A stretch of DNA of 64,000 nt from Neobacillus vireti (GCF_001026695.1 NZ_LDNB01000017.1:62206-126205); one strand, 5' to 3'. Positions 35,118-44,789 are shown, counted from the stretch's first letter. Notes: generated by a model from the letters alone, not told the origin. Numbers and translations: made by a program.

Positions 35118-35170
35118 CGGTGCCTGACCCCCAGTAAGTTAAATCGTTAACGCAGTGGGGGCAGACACCG
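35118..35170. repeat. Dispersed palindrome, near-complete copy
   Basis: CGGTGCCTGACCCCCA and TGGGGGCAGACACCG are the arms; a TTAACGCA core lies near the right arm. It immediately adjoins the truncated helicase reading frame that begins at 35171. Confidence 0.85.
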
Positions 35171-36238
35171 ATTCCCTTTGTAACATTCGGAAATGGCGGT
35201 ACATTCTACGAGCAATCGATTGTAAAACCAGTCATTGATCACCTAAGGGTTGCAATGGATGAGAAAAATATAGAGGCAGTTAAAGGTATAATACCTACTC
35301 TTTATCTTAATCGTGAGAGGACATATGAATTTATACAAATTAGGGAACTAACAAATCCCGCTAATAATTTATTATTGCATACATTAGAAATTGCTAACCT
35401 AAAGGGTTTCCAGAAAAATCAAATCATTAATCGTTTAACGTTATTACAAAATATCAAAACAATGGAGCCTGTTAATGCCATTAAATTAATCCGAAAGGTC
35501 TATGACAAATATTTGGAGGCAGATGAGCGAAAGAACGTAACAATGCATAAAGAAATGGTAAAAGAAACGCTAGCCGAAATAGAGTCATCGGCAGCCCGTT
35601 TTAAAACGATTTCAGAATTTTTAGCTTTTGTAGAAGAAATCATTGAAAAAAATAAAAGGATGGAAGAGTTAAGGAAGGACCCAAAAGCTGACGTAGTTAA
35701 ATTAATGACCATTCACAAATCTAAGGGTTTAGAATTTCCCATCGTGTATTTAATTGGTGTTTCAGAAACTTTCCTCCTTCATGCATCTTCTTTGGATATA
35801 GAAGAACGAAGAGACGTAATCTTAACATCTAAAGGACCAGATAAAATTCACTCTGCCATTGAAGCAGAACGTCGACTTGTTTATGTTGCAGTAACAAGAG
35901 CGGAAGAGGAGTTATATATTAGCTCGCCGACTGAACCCAGAGGGCAAAAAGTGGTCACATCAAGATTTATTTTGGATGTATTTACTCAACCGAATGTAGT
36001 TAAAACAAATAATAATCAACAATTAAACCAAAGATCAACTAAAAATAGAAAACAACCATTGCTGCCAAAATCAACTAAGAGAGTAGTCGAGAGTTCTCTT
36101 GTATGGGAATGTACAACTGTGACATGTTATTCATGGAAACGAATAGCTTCCTATGAGGAAATGCTTAATGAACAAATACCATGTTCGGTTTGCGGTGGTA
36201 GGATGGTTAAGGAAGTAAGAGAAATATATTCAAATTGA
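35171..36238 (+). pseudogene. UvrD/Rep-type helicase, C-terminal fragment
   Basis: The open frame begins at the edge of a dispersed palindrome with PFVTFGNGGTFYEQSIVKPV and runs to TAA. It contains UvrD_C motifs (KLMTIHKSKGLEFPIVYLIG and ERRLVYVAVTRAEEELYI) and ends with a possible zinc ribbon (WECTTVTC, IPCSVCGGRMV). The ATP-binding first half (Walker A and B) is absent. A translation start at ATG 35255 is possible but the product could not hydrolyse ATP, so this is a decay product of a larger SF1 helicase. Confidence 0.8.
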
Positions 36239-36343
36239 TGGATGCGGTTATAATAGAATAGTTAGCTTGTTTGTATAAAGAGTTTTGATAAACACAAGCT
36301 AGATTGCTAGAAAAAATATATTAATTAAAGTGAAAAACACAAG

Positions 36344-36381
36344 AAAAGAGAGTCTGGACAACAATGTGCCGACTCTCTTTT
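36344..36381 (+). terminator. Intrinsic terminator
   Basis: AAAAGAGAGTC pairs with GACTCTCTTTT. It is downstream of the helicase fragment. The gap 36239-36776 holds this, a palindrome copy at 36557 and nothing else. Confidence 0.8.
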
Positions 36382-36556
36382 GATGCCCCTGCCAAGGAAT
36401 TATATTTTACCATAAATCGTTTGTTTATAGAAAATTTTCTATAGGCCTCGAAATCGTTATTGGCAGTATTACCTTTTCAAAAATCTAATCAATAGCTTGT
36501 ACCTCATCTAGTGTTAATACTACTGGATGATGCATGGCATGTTATCTCATGTACTT

Positions 36557-36604
36557 GATCCCCGGTCCGGTAATGCTTTAATTGCACCGGGGGTCAGGCA
36601 CCAA
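36557..36604. repeat. Dispersed palindrome copy
   Basis: Left ATCCCCGGTCCGG, core GCTTTAATTGCACCGG, right GGGGTCAGGCACC. The right arm is the most complete version of the family consensus in this window. Confidence 0.8.
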
Positions 36605-36776
36605 ACTTCAGCCAAGGAAATGTACCGACGTTGATATACTATTTACCACTAAATGACAAGGGATGTACCAGTAAATCACAGGTGATTACCACCACATCTT
36701 CCGGCTGATTAAAGTTAAAAGCCAAATGTGTTAGAATATAAGCAAAGTAAAAATATTTAGAAAGGAGATGCCAAAT

Positions 36777-36950
36777 ATGACTATGAGTATTATTATTTTA
36801 GCTTCCGTGCTTTTATGGGGTGCAGTAATCAATGAACTAAGTAAGCCTTCAAAAAAGCAAAACAACCGAAAAATTGTATCTTTGGTATCTTTAAGCTCTT
36901 TATTAACAATAATAATTACTATTTCGCTTTTTCAAAACCTTCCGTTTTAA
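36777..36950 (+). CDS. Small hydrophobic membrane protein
   Basis: A 57-residue protein with two membrane helices (MSIIILASVLLWGAVI and IVSLVSLSSLLTIIITISLF) separated by a short basic loop (KPSKKQNNRK). AAAGGAG precedes at a good distance from ATG 36777; an ATG at 36768 overlaps it. No family recognised. A second small membrane protein follows about 120 bases later. Confidence 0.6.
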   Translation: MTMSIIILASVLLWGAVINELSKPSKKQNNRKIVSLVSLSSLLTIIITISLFQNLPF

Positions 36951-37070
36951 TTTTGTTTTCCGATATAGGACGCAATAATGGAATAAGGTTTGTGCCTGTT
37001 TCCATTAAAGGACCATTATGTTTAAGAGTAGCAGGTATGATCTGATTAAAAAGTGAAAGGAGGTTCTAAC

Positions 37071-37379
37071 ATGTGGTTAGTCATGGCAATTACGCCTGTT
37101 GTAATAGTGGGAGGAATTGTAGTATATGTAATTGAACGGCTTAAACATAAATATAACCAAGGCAACCTAGGTAAGAAAAAATCAAAAGGTGCTCAAGATT
37201 TATTAGATAGTTTAATACCAATGGGCATGCTTTTTGGTTGTGCTATCGGTGTAATTTTTGGCATGTTTTTCCCGATCTCTCTAGTATTTACAGTTAGTAT
37301 AGGAGCTGGAATAGGCTATTTATTTGGTTTTTTGCTTATGAAATTTATAGTAAGAAAAGAAACAATTATTCATAAATAG
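37071..37379 (+). CDS. Small membrane protein, unknown function
   Basis: A 102-residue protein with an N-terminal helix (MAITPVVIVGGIVVYVI), a basic loop (LGKKKSKGAQD) and two glycine-rich C-terminal helices (MLFGCAIGVIFGMFFPISL, SIGAGIGYLFGFLLM). AAAGGAGGTTCTAAC precedes ATG 37071. The GxxxG pattern suggests tight helix packing. No known family. Confidence 0.65.
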   Translation: MWLVMAITPVVIVGGIVVYVIERLKHKYNQGNLGKKKSKGAQDLLDSLIPMGMLFGCAIGVIFGMFFPISLVFTVSIGAGIGYLFGFLLMKFIVRKETIIHK

Positions 37380-37464
37380 CTATCCAGCATATAGACCTGG
37401 CCCTATTGAGGGTTGGATAAAACCCTGCACTATGCAAGAATTTAACAAATGTAATACAAAAGGT

Positions 37465-37503
37465 AAACAATGCTGCAGCCAATAATAAGCTGCAGCATTG
37501 TTT
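37465..37503. terminator. Long perfect hairpin, probable bidirectional terminator
   Basis: AAACAATGCTGCAGC and GCTGCAGCATTGTTT form a 15-bp perfect stem. It lies between the small membrane protein (plus strand) and the helicase remnant (minus strand). Confidence 0.8.
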
Positions 37504-37568
37504 CAATACAAAACCCAATTTACCTAACCGGTTATAGGGTTGAGCTAAGAATTCCAATTTCCTCACCA

Positions 37569-38213
37569 CTAAAACAATTGCATTTGCTCGGTTGAATTGT
37601 TTTCTTTATTATTCAATGAAACATATCCTAATGACTTATACCCACTTTGTCGTTTTTCAAACATTGTTTTCAATACAGGGACATGCCCATCAACATAATC
37701 AAAGACTTTTACCTCCTGCTTGTTAGAGTGAATTCGGTGCAACCGTCCAACATATTGCTGGAGTGTACCTTTCCAAGATATGGGCATGGCTAAAAACAAA
37801 GTGTCCAAACGTGGATCATCAAAACCCTCACCAATGTATTTACCAGTTGCAATTATTAGTCGCTCTTCGTTATCGGGGATGTTAGCCAGGCGTACCAATT
37901 CCGTCCTACGTTCTTTTTTATTCATTTTCCCTGTAAGGATAATAATGTTTTTGGCAAAACCTTTAAATTTATCACGAAGGAATTCAAGATGTTCAATTCT
38001 CTCTGTCAAAACAATTGGGGAACTTCCTTTATCTAATTCATTTAAAACATCATCAAATAGTAATTGATTCCGCTGCTCATCCTTTGATATGGACTGGTAG
38101 ATTTCTTGAAGATTAGTGTGTTGATAAGGAAAAATCCTTCTTAACTTCTTATGAAAATGGAGACTTAAGGTTTTATATGGAACAGGACAGGAAGATAGTT
38201 TTTTATTATAGAA
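37569..38213 (-). pseudogene. SF2 helicase C-terminal fragment (TOTE conflict-system-like)
   Basis: The open frame on the minus strand covers 214 codons from a stop at 38214 to TAA. It reads KKLSSCPVPYKTLSLHFHKK, QRNQLLFDDVLNELDKG, then helicase domain-2 motifs (IVLTERIEHLEFL, IATGKYIGEGFDDPRLDTLF, YVGRLHRIH) and a KVFDYVDGHVPVLKTMFEKR tail. Walker A, DEAH box and any N-terminal primase domain are absent. The tail resembles archaeo-eukaryotic primase/helicase proteins of mobile 'TOTE' conflict systems. It may start at TTG 38009 but would lack ATPase function. Confidence 0.75.
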
Positions 38214-38465
38214 TCAAGACCTGACTTTGTTTCGTTTCAGACTGGTGTGTATTGGCGATGGTAATACTAGCAGCGACGATCAATGAGACAGTTTATTGGA
38301 TACTAGGTAAAATATGAGACTTAAAACTTATTATCGAATCGAGCATTTTTTATTTGCATGGTAAGCATTTTGTTTGAAGAGGGAGTGAATGATCCCACCT
38401 GAGTAATGTAGAATTGTCGATACCGCATTTTCTAAAAACAGTACCAACCACAGATAGGAATTTTT

Positions 38466-38720
38466 TTAAATTTCAAGGGGGTTGTGTACCCTATCTATTA
38501 GGCGATAACTCTTAAATTCTAGTTTCCTTGTCGTTTCATGCCGAATTAATTCTCTATGTTTCAAATCAATCCTTTTTGAAAATAAAGGTCCATCATATAC
38601 AAAGGTATGATATTCACCTGATTCGCCCATTGGACAGTTAGGTTTCTTTTGTATATCTTGCAAAAATGAATCATCAATGATTCTCCTAAGCCACGTTTCA
38701 TCTAATACATCTTCTCCCAC
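38466..38720 (-). pseudogene. Dph6-like ATP-binding protein, C-terminal fragment
   Basis: Eighty-four residues, GEDVLDETWLRRIIDDSFLQ and a GESGEYHTFVYDGPLFSKRI motif, match only the end of the diphthine-ammonia ligase (Dph6/MJ0570) family of ATP pyrophosphatases. The SGGKDS nucleotide motif and N-terminal half are missing, and the frame is closed by a stop near 38740. The 250 bases between this fragment and the helicase fragment hold no gene. A function is unlikely. Confidence 0.7.
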
Positions 38721-38960
38721 ACTGATCCCATTTTTCGGTTACCCCTTTTAGTTATAAATTCGTACCTGCAAATATAAGAATATATTTGTTTATGTGTATA
38801 TTACATTTTGAAAATGGGTTGGTGCGAGATAATCTTTGAATTTGAATAGGCGGCTTTGGCCCGTCCTATTTTTTTTGAATAAAAGCATATAAATTAAAGG
38901 GAAATGACAATCCAGTGGTGAAATAATTATATGAATATTCGAATAAAGGGGCTGGTTTTG

Positions 38961-40447
38961 ATGATTTCTCCGTTAACACCATTGGACTGGAAGCGCAGGG
39001 CGGTGAAATATTATCCGCAGAAGGTCGCCGTCATCGATGGCGAAAAGGAATTTACTTATCGTGAATTTGGCAGGCGTGTTGACCAGTTGTCTTCCGCATT
39101 AAATCAAGCAGGTATTGATCAGGGCGACCATGTTGCCGTAATGCATATATCATCAGTCACAGCGATGCGAAAATGTTAATTGTTGATTCGGAATTTAGCG
39201 CACCAATTGAAAAAATCGTCGATCTTCTGTCTCTCGAACAAATCGTCATCGTACCAGTAGAGGGACATGAAAGTTCATTAAATGGTGTCTCTTATGAGGA
39301 TTTTCTTGAACATGCTGGTGAATCATTTCCCGAGGTGGAAATTGATGAAAATCAGCTTCTCACTCTAAATTATACGAGCGGCACGACTTCCAAGCCAAAA
39401 GGGGTCATGCTGACACATCGCGGCAACTACCTGAATGCGGCCAATTTCCTATATCATCTGAACGTTCAGCATGATGATGTCTATCTTCATACATTGCCCA
39501 TGTTCCATGCCAATGGCTGGGGCGGTGTCTGGGGAATCACAGCTGCAGGAGGCACCCATGTCTGCTTACGTAAAGTAGACCCACCGATTATTCTAGAATT
39601 GTTTGAAAGCAAACAAATTTCGTTATTATGCGGTGCACCGACAGTGGTCAATATGCTTGTCAATGACCCTCGGGCCAAGGAAGTCGAGATTAAGACGAGC
39701 CCAAGAATGGCGACGGCAGGGGCTCCGCCGGCAGCTGCCCTCATTCATAAAGCCCAAGAAATTCTTGGCTTAAATATGATTCATGTCTATGGTCTGACAG
39801 AAACATCGCCATTTATTCTCTATTGTGAATGGAAAATGGAATTTGCGGAACTATCTGCGGATGAACAAGCGACAATTAAGGCAAGACAAGGAATTGAGCT
39901 CGTATTTAACGGGGAAACGAAGGTTGTTCGCCAAGACGGTGAAGAAGTAGCCTGGAACGGGCAGGAATTGGGAGAAATCGTAACCCGCGGGAATGTCGTC
40001 ATGGCGGGATATTACAAGGATCCGGTTACGACTGCCGCGGCAATAAGGGGTGGCTGGTTCCATACCGGTGATTTAGCTGTTACCTATCCGGATGGCTATA
40101 TCGAAGTCCGGGATCGTGCCAAGGACTTGATTATTTCCGGCGGAGAAAATATTTCTTCCACCGAGGTTGAGGGAATACTCTACAAGCATCCTGATGTTTT
40201 GGAGACAGCGGTCATCGCCATCCCTGATGAAAAATGGGGTGAGGTGCCAAAAGCGATCATCGTGTTGAAGCCTGAGGCTAAGGTAACGGAAGCTGAGATA
40301 ATTGAATTCTGCCGTTTGGTTATGGCTCATTTTAAAGCTCCTAAGGCAGTGGAGTTTGTGGATTCCTTGCCAAAAACCGCAACAGGAAAACTACAAAAAT
40401 ATCGGTTAAGGGAAATGCACTGGTCAGGACCGAAGAAAGTTAATTAA
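38961..40447 (+). pseudogene. Acyl-CoA synthetase (AMP-dependent) with out-of-frame internal deletion
   Basis: AAAGGGG precedes ATG 38961 and an N-terminal ligase sequence (PLTPLDWKRRAVKYYPQKVA, GDHVAVM). At about 39144 the frame is lost; the correct protein continues in another frame as YIISHSDAKMLIVDSE and on through the AMP motif (LNYTSGTTSKPKGVMLTH), YGLTETSP, HTGDLAV, GGENISSTEVEG and PKTATGKLQK. About 40 residues between VAVM and YIISHSD are missing, so this is a deletion with frame loss. A thioesterase gene follows. The large 3' part can be read from ATG 39173 but is unlikely to fold. Confidence 0.85.
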
Positions 40448-40483
40448 TTATTCTATGAAAGGGCAGTAAAAGGTGATGATCAA

Positions 40484-40885
40484 ATGCAAACAACAACAGA
40501 AATAATTGTTCAGGAAGAAGACCTGGATTATCTGGGCCATGTGAACTATAACAAATATATTGCCTACTTAGAGCAAGGTGTGGGGGATTGGTACGAAGGT
40601 GTGGGAGTATCTCATGCTTATCTTGCGGAAAATAAAATCGGCACCGTATTAGTTAAATTGGAGGTATCTTACTTAAAGGAAGCTAGATTGGGAGATGTCC
40701 TCAGAGTGGTCACAACCCCGAGCAAAGTTGGCACGAAAAGCTTTGTCATGAGGCAGGAAATCTACAATCAACTTGAAGAGCTTATTACCGAATCTACGAA
40801 AATCTTTGTCATGTTTGATATTTCATCAAGAAAAAGCTTGCCAGTCATCGAGCAAATCAGATCCGGATTCGTGGATGAAGATTAA
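40484..40885 (+). CDS. Acyl-CoA thioesterase (hotdog fold)
   Basis: A 133-residue hotdog-fold thioesterase of the 4-hydroxybenzoyl-CoA type: EEDLDYLGHVNYNKYIAYLE contains the D-x-x-G-H-V-N-x-x-x-Y signature, where the aspartate is catalytic. It hydrolyses an acyl-CoA in the cytosol; chain length unknown. AGGTGATGATCAA precedes ATG 40484. It follows the disrupted acyl-CoA ligase by 36 bases and probably formed an operon with it, now partly disabled. Confidence 0.88.
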   Translation: MQTTTEIIVQEEDLDYLGHVNYNKYIAYLEQGVGDWYEGVGVSHAYLAENKIGTVLVKLEVSYLKEARLGDVLRVVTTPSKVGTKSFVMRQEIYNQLEELITESTKIFVMFDISSRKSLPVIEQIRSGFVDED

Positions 40886-40898
40886 AATTTATAGAGAT

Positions 40899-40936
40899 AA
40901 TCGGCTTTGCTGTGATGAGCAAGGCCGATTTTTTTA
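40899..40936 (+). terminator. Intrinsic terminator
   Basis: AATCGGCTTTGCT pairs with AGCAAGGCCGATT, then seven T. Confidence 0.88.
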
Positions 40937-41122
40937 TTCGTAAGATTATTATTGCGGTTATTTGCTGCAAATAGCATTTATTGTATTTAAGCGATAAAAT
41001 AAGTAAGAATGAATGAAGTGAGGGGAAAAGTGTTTTCATCAGATAAGTATAACCAAAGTACTACCAGCAGTCCTTGTATCCATTTTTTCATAGGACTAAT
41101 TCATTGAATATTCTAAATATAA

Positions 41123-41151
41123 TTGACATCATAATGTAAGCGGTTTACCAT
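41123..41151 (+). promoter_or_regulatory. Promoter with cre-like CcpA site, GH84 gene
   Basis: -35 TTGACA (41123), 17-bp spacer, -10 TACCAT (41146). The spacer holds ATGTAAGCGGTTTAC (from 41134), which fits the relaxed cre pattern WTGNAANCGNWNNCW except near its 3' end. Catabolite repression of a glycosidase would be expected. The site assignment is inference. Confidence 0.6.
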
Positions 41152-41188
41152 TGAGGTAAATATTGGTTTCATGTTACTAGATGATACT

Positions 41189-41241
41189 AGGCATGGAAAA
41201 CAAAGCGGGATTAACCCACTTCGTTTTCTATGCCTTTTTTT
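41189..41241 (+). terminator. Leader terminator upstream of the GH84 gene
   Basis: AGGCATGGAAAACAAAG pairs imperfectly with CTTCGTTTTCTATGCCT, then TTTTTT. It lies between the promoter at 41123 and the start codon at 41309, so read-through or antitermination may control the gene. The 5' part of the stem is close to the start of the transcript. Confidence 0.65.
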
Positions 41242-41308
41242 CATAGAAATCTAGAATAGCCAATATTTGTTCGTAATTCAATTCTATTTGAAGGAGGAGT
41301 AGTGAGGG

Positions 41309-43867
41309 ATGAATGGATTAAAAAGGTTGAAAAGGGCACTGGTTGTTTCTTCCGCTTTGCTGTTATGTATTCCAGGTGTACAGGGGGTGCAAAAAGCGTC
41401 AGCAGCAAGCAATGTCACTTTGTCTATTAACCCCACACCACAGGAAGCCAAAATAAGGGATCAAGGTTTTCCGCTGACGCCGAAAGTGGGAATCGTTACC
41501 GGGAAGAAAACCGATGAACAAGCATTTAAAGAGGTTGTTGGCGCCTTGAAAGCTGCGGATGTAAAGCAAATCATTCAATATAACGCCGGCGAAAAGGCTA
41601 CAACACCCGTCACGATATGGATTGGCGGTCCTGCCGAAAATCAAGACTCCAAAAAAGTGTTGGAGCAAATGGGAATTAAAGGTCCAGATGCCTTGAAGGA
41701 TGAGGGGTATGTCCTGGCATCAAGCAGCAAAGGTAAAAATCAGATTGTTCTGGCTGGAAAGGACACGACAGGCACTTTTTATGCAGCAAAGACATTTAAA
41801 CAAATCATCCAGGAACAAAAGGGAAGAGATCGGTTTCCGGGGGTAGAAATCCGTGACTGGCCTGACATGGCCATCCGCGGTTCGATTGAGGGATTCTACG
41901 GACCGCCTTGGACACAGGAGGACAGGCTGAGCCAGTTGGATTTTTACGGTGACAATAAACTCAATACGTATATTTACGCGCCCAAAGATGATCCATATCA
42001 CCGAGACAATTGGCGTGACCCCTACCCAGAGCAAGAAATTGCGAAATTAAAGGAGCTCATTGATCGGGCAAAAAAGAATCATGTGAAATTTACGTTCTCC
42101 CTATCTCCAGGTAATTCCATTTGCTTCTCGAATGACCAAGACTTTGAATTTTTGAAAAAGAAGATGGAAAAGGTGTGGGATTTAGGTGTGCGTTCCTATG
42201 CCATTTTCCTGGACGATATTGATTCGAGTTTAAAGTATCAGCAAGATAAAGATAAATTTGGAAAGGACAAAAATCCTGCCGCTGCTGCACAAGCTTACTT
42301 GTTGAATCGTTTTACGAAGGAATTTATTCAAACCCATCCAGGTGCCGAGCGATTAATAACCGTCCCGACGGACTATGCCGGTAACGGGCCGACACCTTAC
42401 CGTGATCGGTTTGCCGAATTACTCGATAAAGATACGATTGTGATGTGGACCGGTGAGAAGGTCGTATCGGAACAAGTCACTTCCGAAGAAGCCAAACAGG
42501 TTCAAGGCGCATTTAACCACGATATGTTATTATGGGACAATTACCCGGTTAACGATTATGATCGCAACAGCCTGTTTATTGGCCCAATCGTAGGACGTGA
42601 TGCAGATTTATCCAAACAAGGAGTCCTTGGGATAACGGCTAATCCAATGAACGAGGCAGAGGCTTCCAAAATACCATTGTATACCATTGCCGATTATACT
42701 TGGAACGGGGCGGCCTATAACCCGGAAGAATCGTGGAAGCGCAGTATTCAATCCTTTGGCGGGGATGGTGCAGATGCGTTAAAAACCTTTGCTGAAAATA
42801 CCTACTCTTCACCGATTAATAAAACGGAATCGCTTACACTCACTCCCTTGATTGATGCGTTTTGGAAAGCTTATGTATCCAATAAAAATCTAGATCAAGC
42901 TGCATCAAACTTGATTGGGGAATTCAAGAAATTGCAACAGGTTCCGGCAACTCTTCAGCAAAAAATGAAGAATGACAACTTTCTGCAGGAAATCAAACCT
43001 TACAATGAAAAATTGAAATTATATGGTGAGGCCGGCGAAGCGGCTGTTCACTACCTAACGGCAGAAAAAAAAGGGAAAACCACTGAGGCAAAAGCGTACA
43101 AGGATAAACTGATTACATTGTTCAATCAGTCTGAACAAATTCCGCAAAAAATCGGACAAGGTGTCATCAAACCCTTCCTTGTAGAGAGCGTTTTAGAATT
43201 GCCGCCGTTATCATTAACCTTAAAACCGGAAATAGAAGCATTCTGGAAAGCGCTTGATGGAAATGATGGAGCCCAAGCTGCAGAACAGTTGATGGCCGAA
43301 TTTGATCGGCTTCGGCAAATTCCTGAAAATTTTCGGAAAGAAAGCAGCAGCGAGGAATTCCTGATTTCCATTAATTCACATCTGCAAAACCTTAAGGTAT
43401 TTGGTGATGCCGGGTATGTTGCGGTTCAGTACTTAATGGCCCAAAAAGCGGGACAGGCAAACGAAGTAAGTGTATTAAAAAATCAATTAAAAACCTTAAT
43501 GATTCAGGCTTATCAGATGCCGCAAGAAATCGGAGACCAGGTGGTCAAACCGTTCTTAATCGAATCCATGTGGAGGAATCGCCATGTCAGCGATTATCGA
43601 AAGTTAGACGGTGTAAATAGAGGTCGCGGTGCCGGTGAACTCATTCAGTACACTCCTGTACGCGGAAAGACGACCGGAACTAATATTTGGGGATACGAAG
43701 TAACGGTAGTTGATGGCAAGGTCGTACAAAGAGGGGGCAACGATTCCGTCATCCCTGCTAACGGATATGTATTAAGTATCCATGCGAACGATTGGCTGCG
43801 GGACAATACGACGATTGGGACCACCATTCAAATCGAGGATGGAATTGTGCTGATTATTGCACCATAG
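41309..43867 (+). CDS. Secreted GH84 beta-N-acetylglucosaminidase with C-terminal extra domain
   Basis: An 852-residue exported enzyme: signal peptide (LKRALVVSSALLLCIPGVQG..ASA), a GH20b/NagH-like N domain (about 35-180), then the GH84 barrel (IRGSIEGFYGPPWTQEDRL, FSLSPGNSICFS, catalytic pair D302-D303 in FLDDIDSS, WDNYPVND). Two related helical segments follow (about 495-620 and 640-760: 'IEAFWKAL' and 'IDAFWKAY'). The C-terminal ~85 residues (GRGAGELIQYTPVRG, TGTNIWGYEVTVVDG) look like the N domain of phosphodiester glycosidases. It should remove GlcNAc from glycans or hyaluronan outside the cell. GAAGGAGGAGTAG precedes the ATG. Confidence 0.88.
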   Translation: MNGLKRLKRALVVSSALLLCIPGVQGVQKASAASNVTLSINPTPQEAKIRDQGFPLTPKVGIVTGKKTDEQAFKEVVGALKAADVKQIIQYNAGEKATTPVTIWIGGPAENQDSKKVLEQMGIKGPDALKDEGYVLASSSKGKNQIVLAGKDTTGTFYAAKTFKQIIQEQKGRDRFPGVEIRDWPDMAIRGSIEGFYGPPWTQEDRLSQLDFYGDNKLNTYIYAPKDDPYHRDNWRDPYPEQEIAKLKELIDRAKKNHVKFTFSLSPGNSICFSNDQDFEFLKKKMEKVWDLGVRSYAIFLDDIDSSLKYQQDKDKFGKDKNPAAAAQAYLLNRFTKEFIQTHPGAERLITVPTDYAGNGPTPYRDRFAELLDKDTIVMWTGEKVVSEQVTSEEAKQVQGAFNHDMLLWDNYPVNDYDRNSLFIGPIVGRDADLSKQGVLGITANPMNEAEASKIPLYTIADYTWNGAAYNPEESWKRSIQSFGGDGADALKTFAENTYSSPINKTESLTLTPLIDAFWKAYVSNKNLDQAASNLIGEFKKLQQVPATLQQKMKNDNFLQEIKPYNEKLKLYGEAGEAAVHYLTAEKKGKTTEAKAYKDKLITLFNQSEQIPQKIGQGVIKPFLVESVLELPPLSLTLKPEIEAFWKALDGNDGAQAAEQLMAEFDRLRQIPENFRKESSSEEFLISINSHLQNLKVFGDAGYVAVQYLMAQKAGQANEVSVLKNQLKTLMIQAYQMPQEIGDQVVKPFLIESMWRNRHVSDYRKLDGVNRGRGAGELIQYTPVRGKTTGTNIWGYEVTVVDGKVVQRGGNDSVIPANGYVLSIHANDWLRDNTTIGTTIQIEDGIVLIIAP

Positions 43868-43878
43868 CGAATTTTGGG

Positions 43879-43925
43879 CCAGTCCCCCGTTGCATTAACG
43901 CTTTATTTCGGCGGGGGACTGACCC
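43879..43925. repeat. Dispersed palindrome copy
   Basis: CCAGTCCCCCG and CGGGGGACTGACC are the arms, with a TTAACGCTTTA core. It begins a few bases after the GH84 stop and adjoins the integrase remnant. Confidence 0.8.
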
Positions 43926-43939
43926 TATTTTTAGGGGCT

Positions 43940-44692
43940 ATAACGGCTCAAGATATTAAAAATAACGTAATAAAAGCTATGCAGGGTGCGAATATTAAAC
44001 CTGTAAGCATAAACACACGCTTAACGGCATTCAAGGCGTTGTTTAATTGGCTACACAAATAACGTTACATTAAGCGTAACCCTGGAAGAGGTAAGCAAGT
44101 TACGGACCGTAAAGAGGTTATGGAAACAATTACCTTTTAACAAATAGAGGAACTACTAAACGCCTGCAACTTGCTTACTTTAACGGGCGTAAGGGATTAT
44201 ACGATTTTACTGTTATTTATTGAAACGGGCTTACGTGAAACGAATTAGCGGGTATTACTGCTAATGACATTGATTTTGCTAACGGTAACATACGGTTTAG
44301 AAACGCTAAAAGTTATAGGTAGCGTTTAGTGCCGATACAAGCCAGAATTAAAGAGTAGCTACGCAAATGGATAAAGTTAAAGGGGACTCTATTACCGAAA
44401 GCCTTTTTATTACGCTTAAAGGTACTGCGTTAAGTAAACGGCAAAAACAATCCCGTGTTATTGAATACGGTAAGAAATTGGGTATTAAGGGCGTGCGTGT
44501 TAGTTGCCATCCACTACGGCATACATTTGCAAAACTATGCGTATTAAACGGTGCTAATACGTTTCAGCTAATGAGTATTTTGGGGCATACAACGTTGAAA
44601 TGACGAAGGTTTACGTTAACCTATTTAGTAGCGAAGTAGCCGAAGGACATAAGAAGTTTAGTCCGTTGAACAGTTTAAAAAAGCGTAAATAA
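43940..44692 (+). pseudogene. Tyrosine recombinase (integrase) remnant
   Basis: Pieces in several frames: an N-terminal core-binding part (TAQDIKNNVIKAMQG, INTRLTAFKALFNWLHK), IEELLNACNLLTLTGVRDYT with the Arg-I box LRET broken by TAG at 44246, then CHPLRHTFAKLCVLNGA (His-x-x-Arg box), GHTTL and, in another frame, the tyrosine in MTKVYVNLF. At least two frameshifts and several stops. It derives from a phage or conjugative-element integrase. No att site could be located by eye. Confidence 0.8.
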
Positions 44693-44697
44693 TGCTA

Positions 44698-44728
44698 GGG
44701 TAGCCATATAACGGCTACTCTTTTTTTA
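44698..44728 (+). terminator. Intrinsic terminator
   Basis: GGGTAGCC pairs with GGCTACTC, then seven T. It ends the integrase remnant. Confidence 0.8.
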
Positions 44729-44789
44729 CTTACATAAAGAAGTATTTGATATAATTTATTCAACTTGTTTTAAAGAAAGGATGTTAGTT

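Noticed and set aside
41189-41241. Known riboswitch or T-box in the GH84 leader
   Set aside because: No T-box motif, specifier loop or other recognisable riboswitch core was found; only a terminator hairpin is supported.
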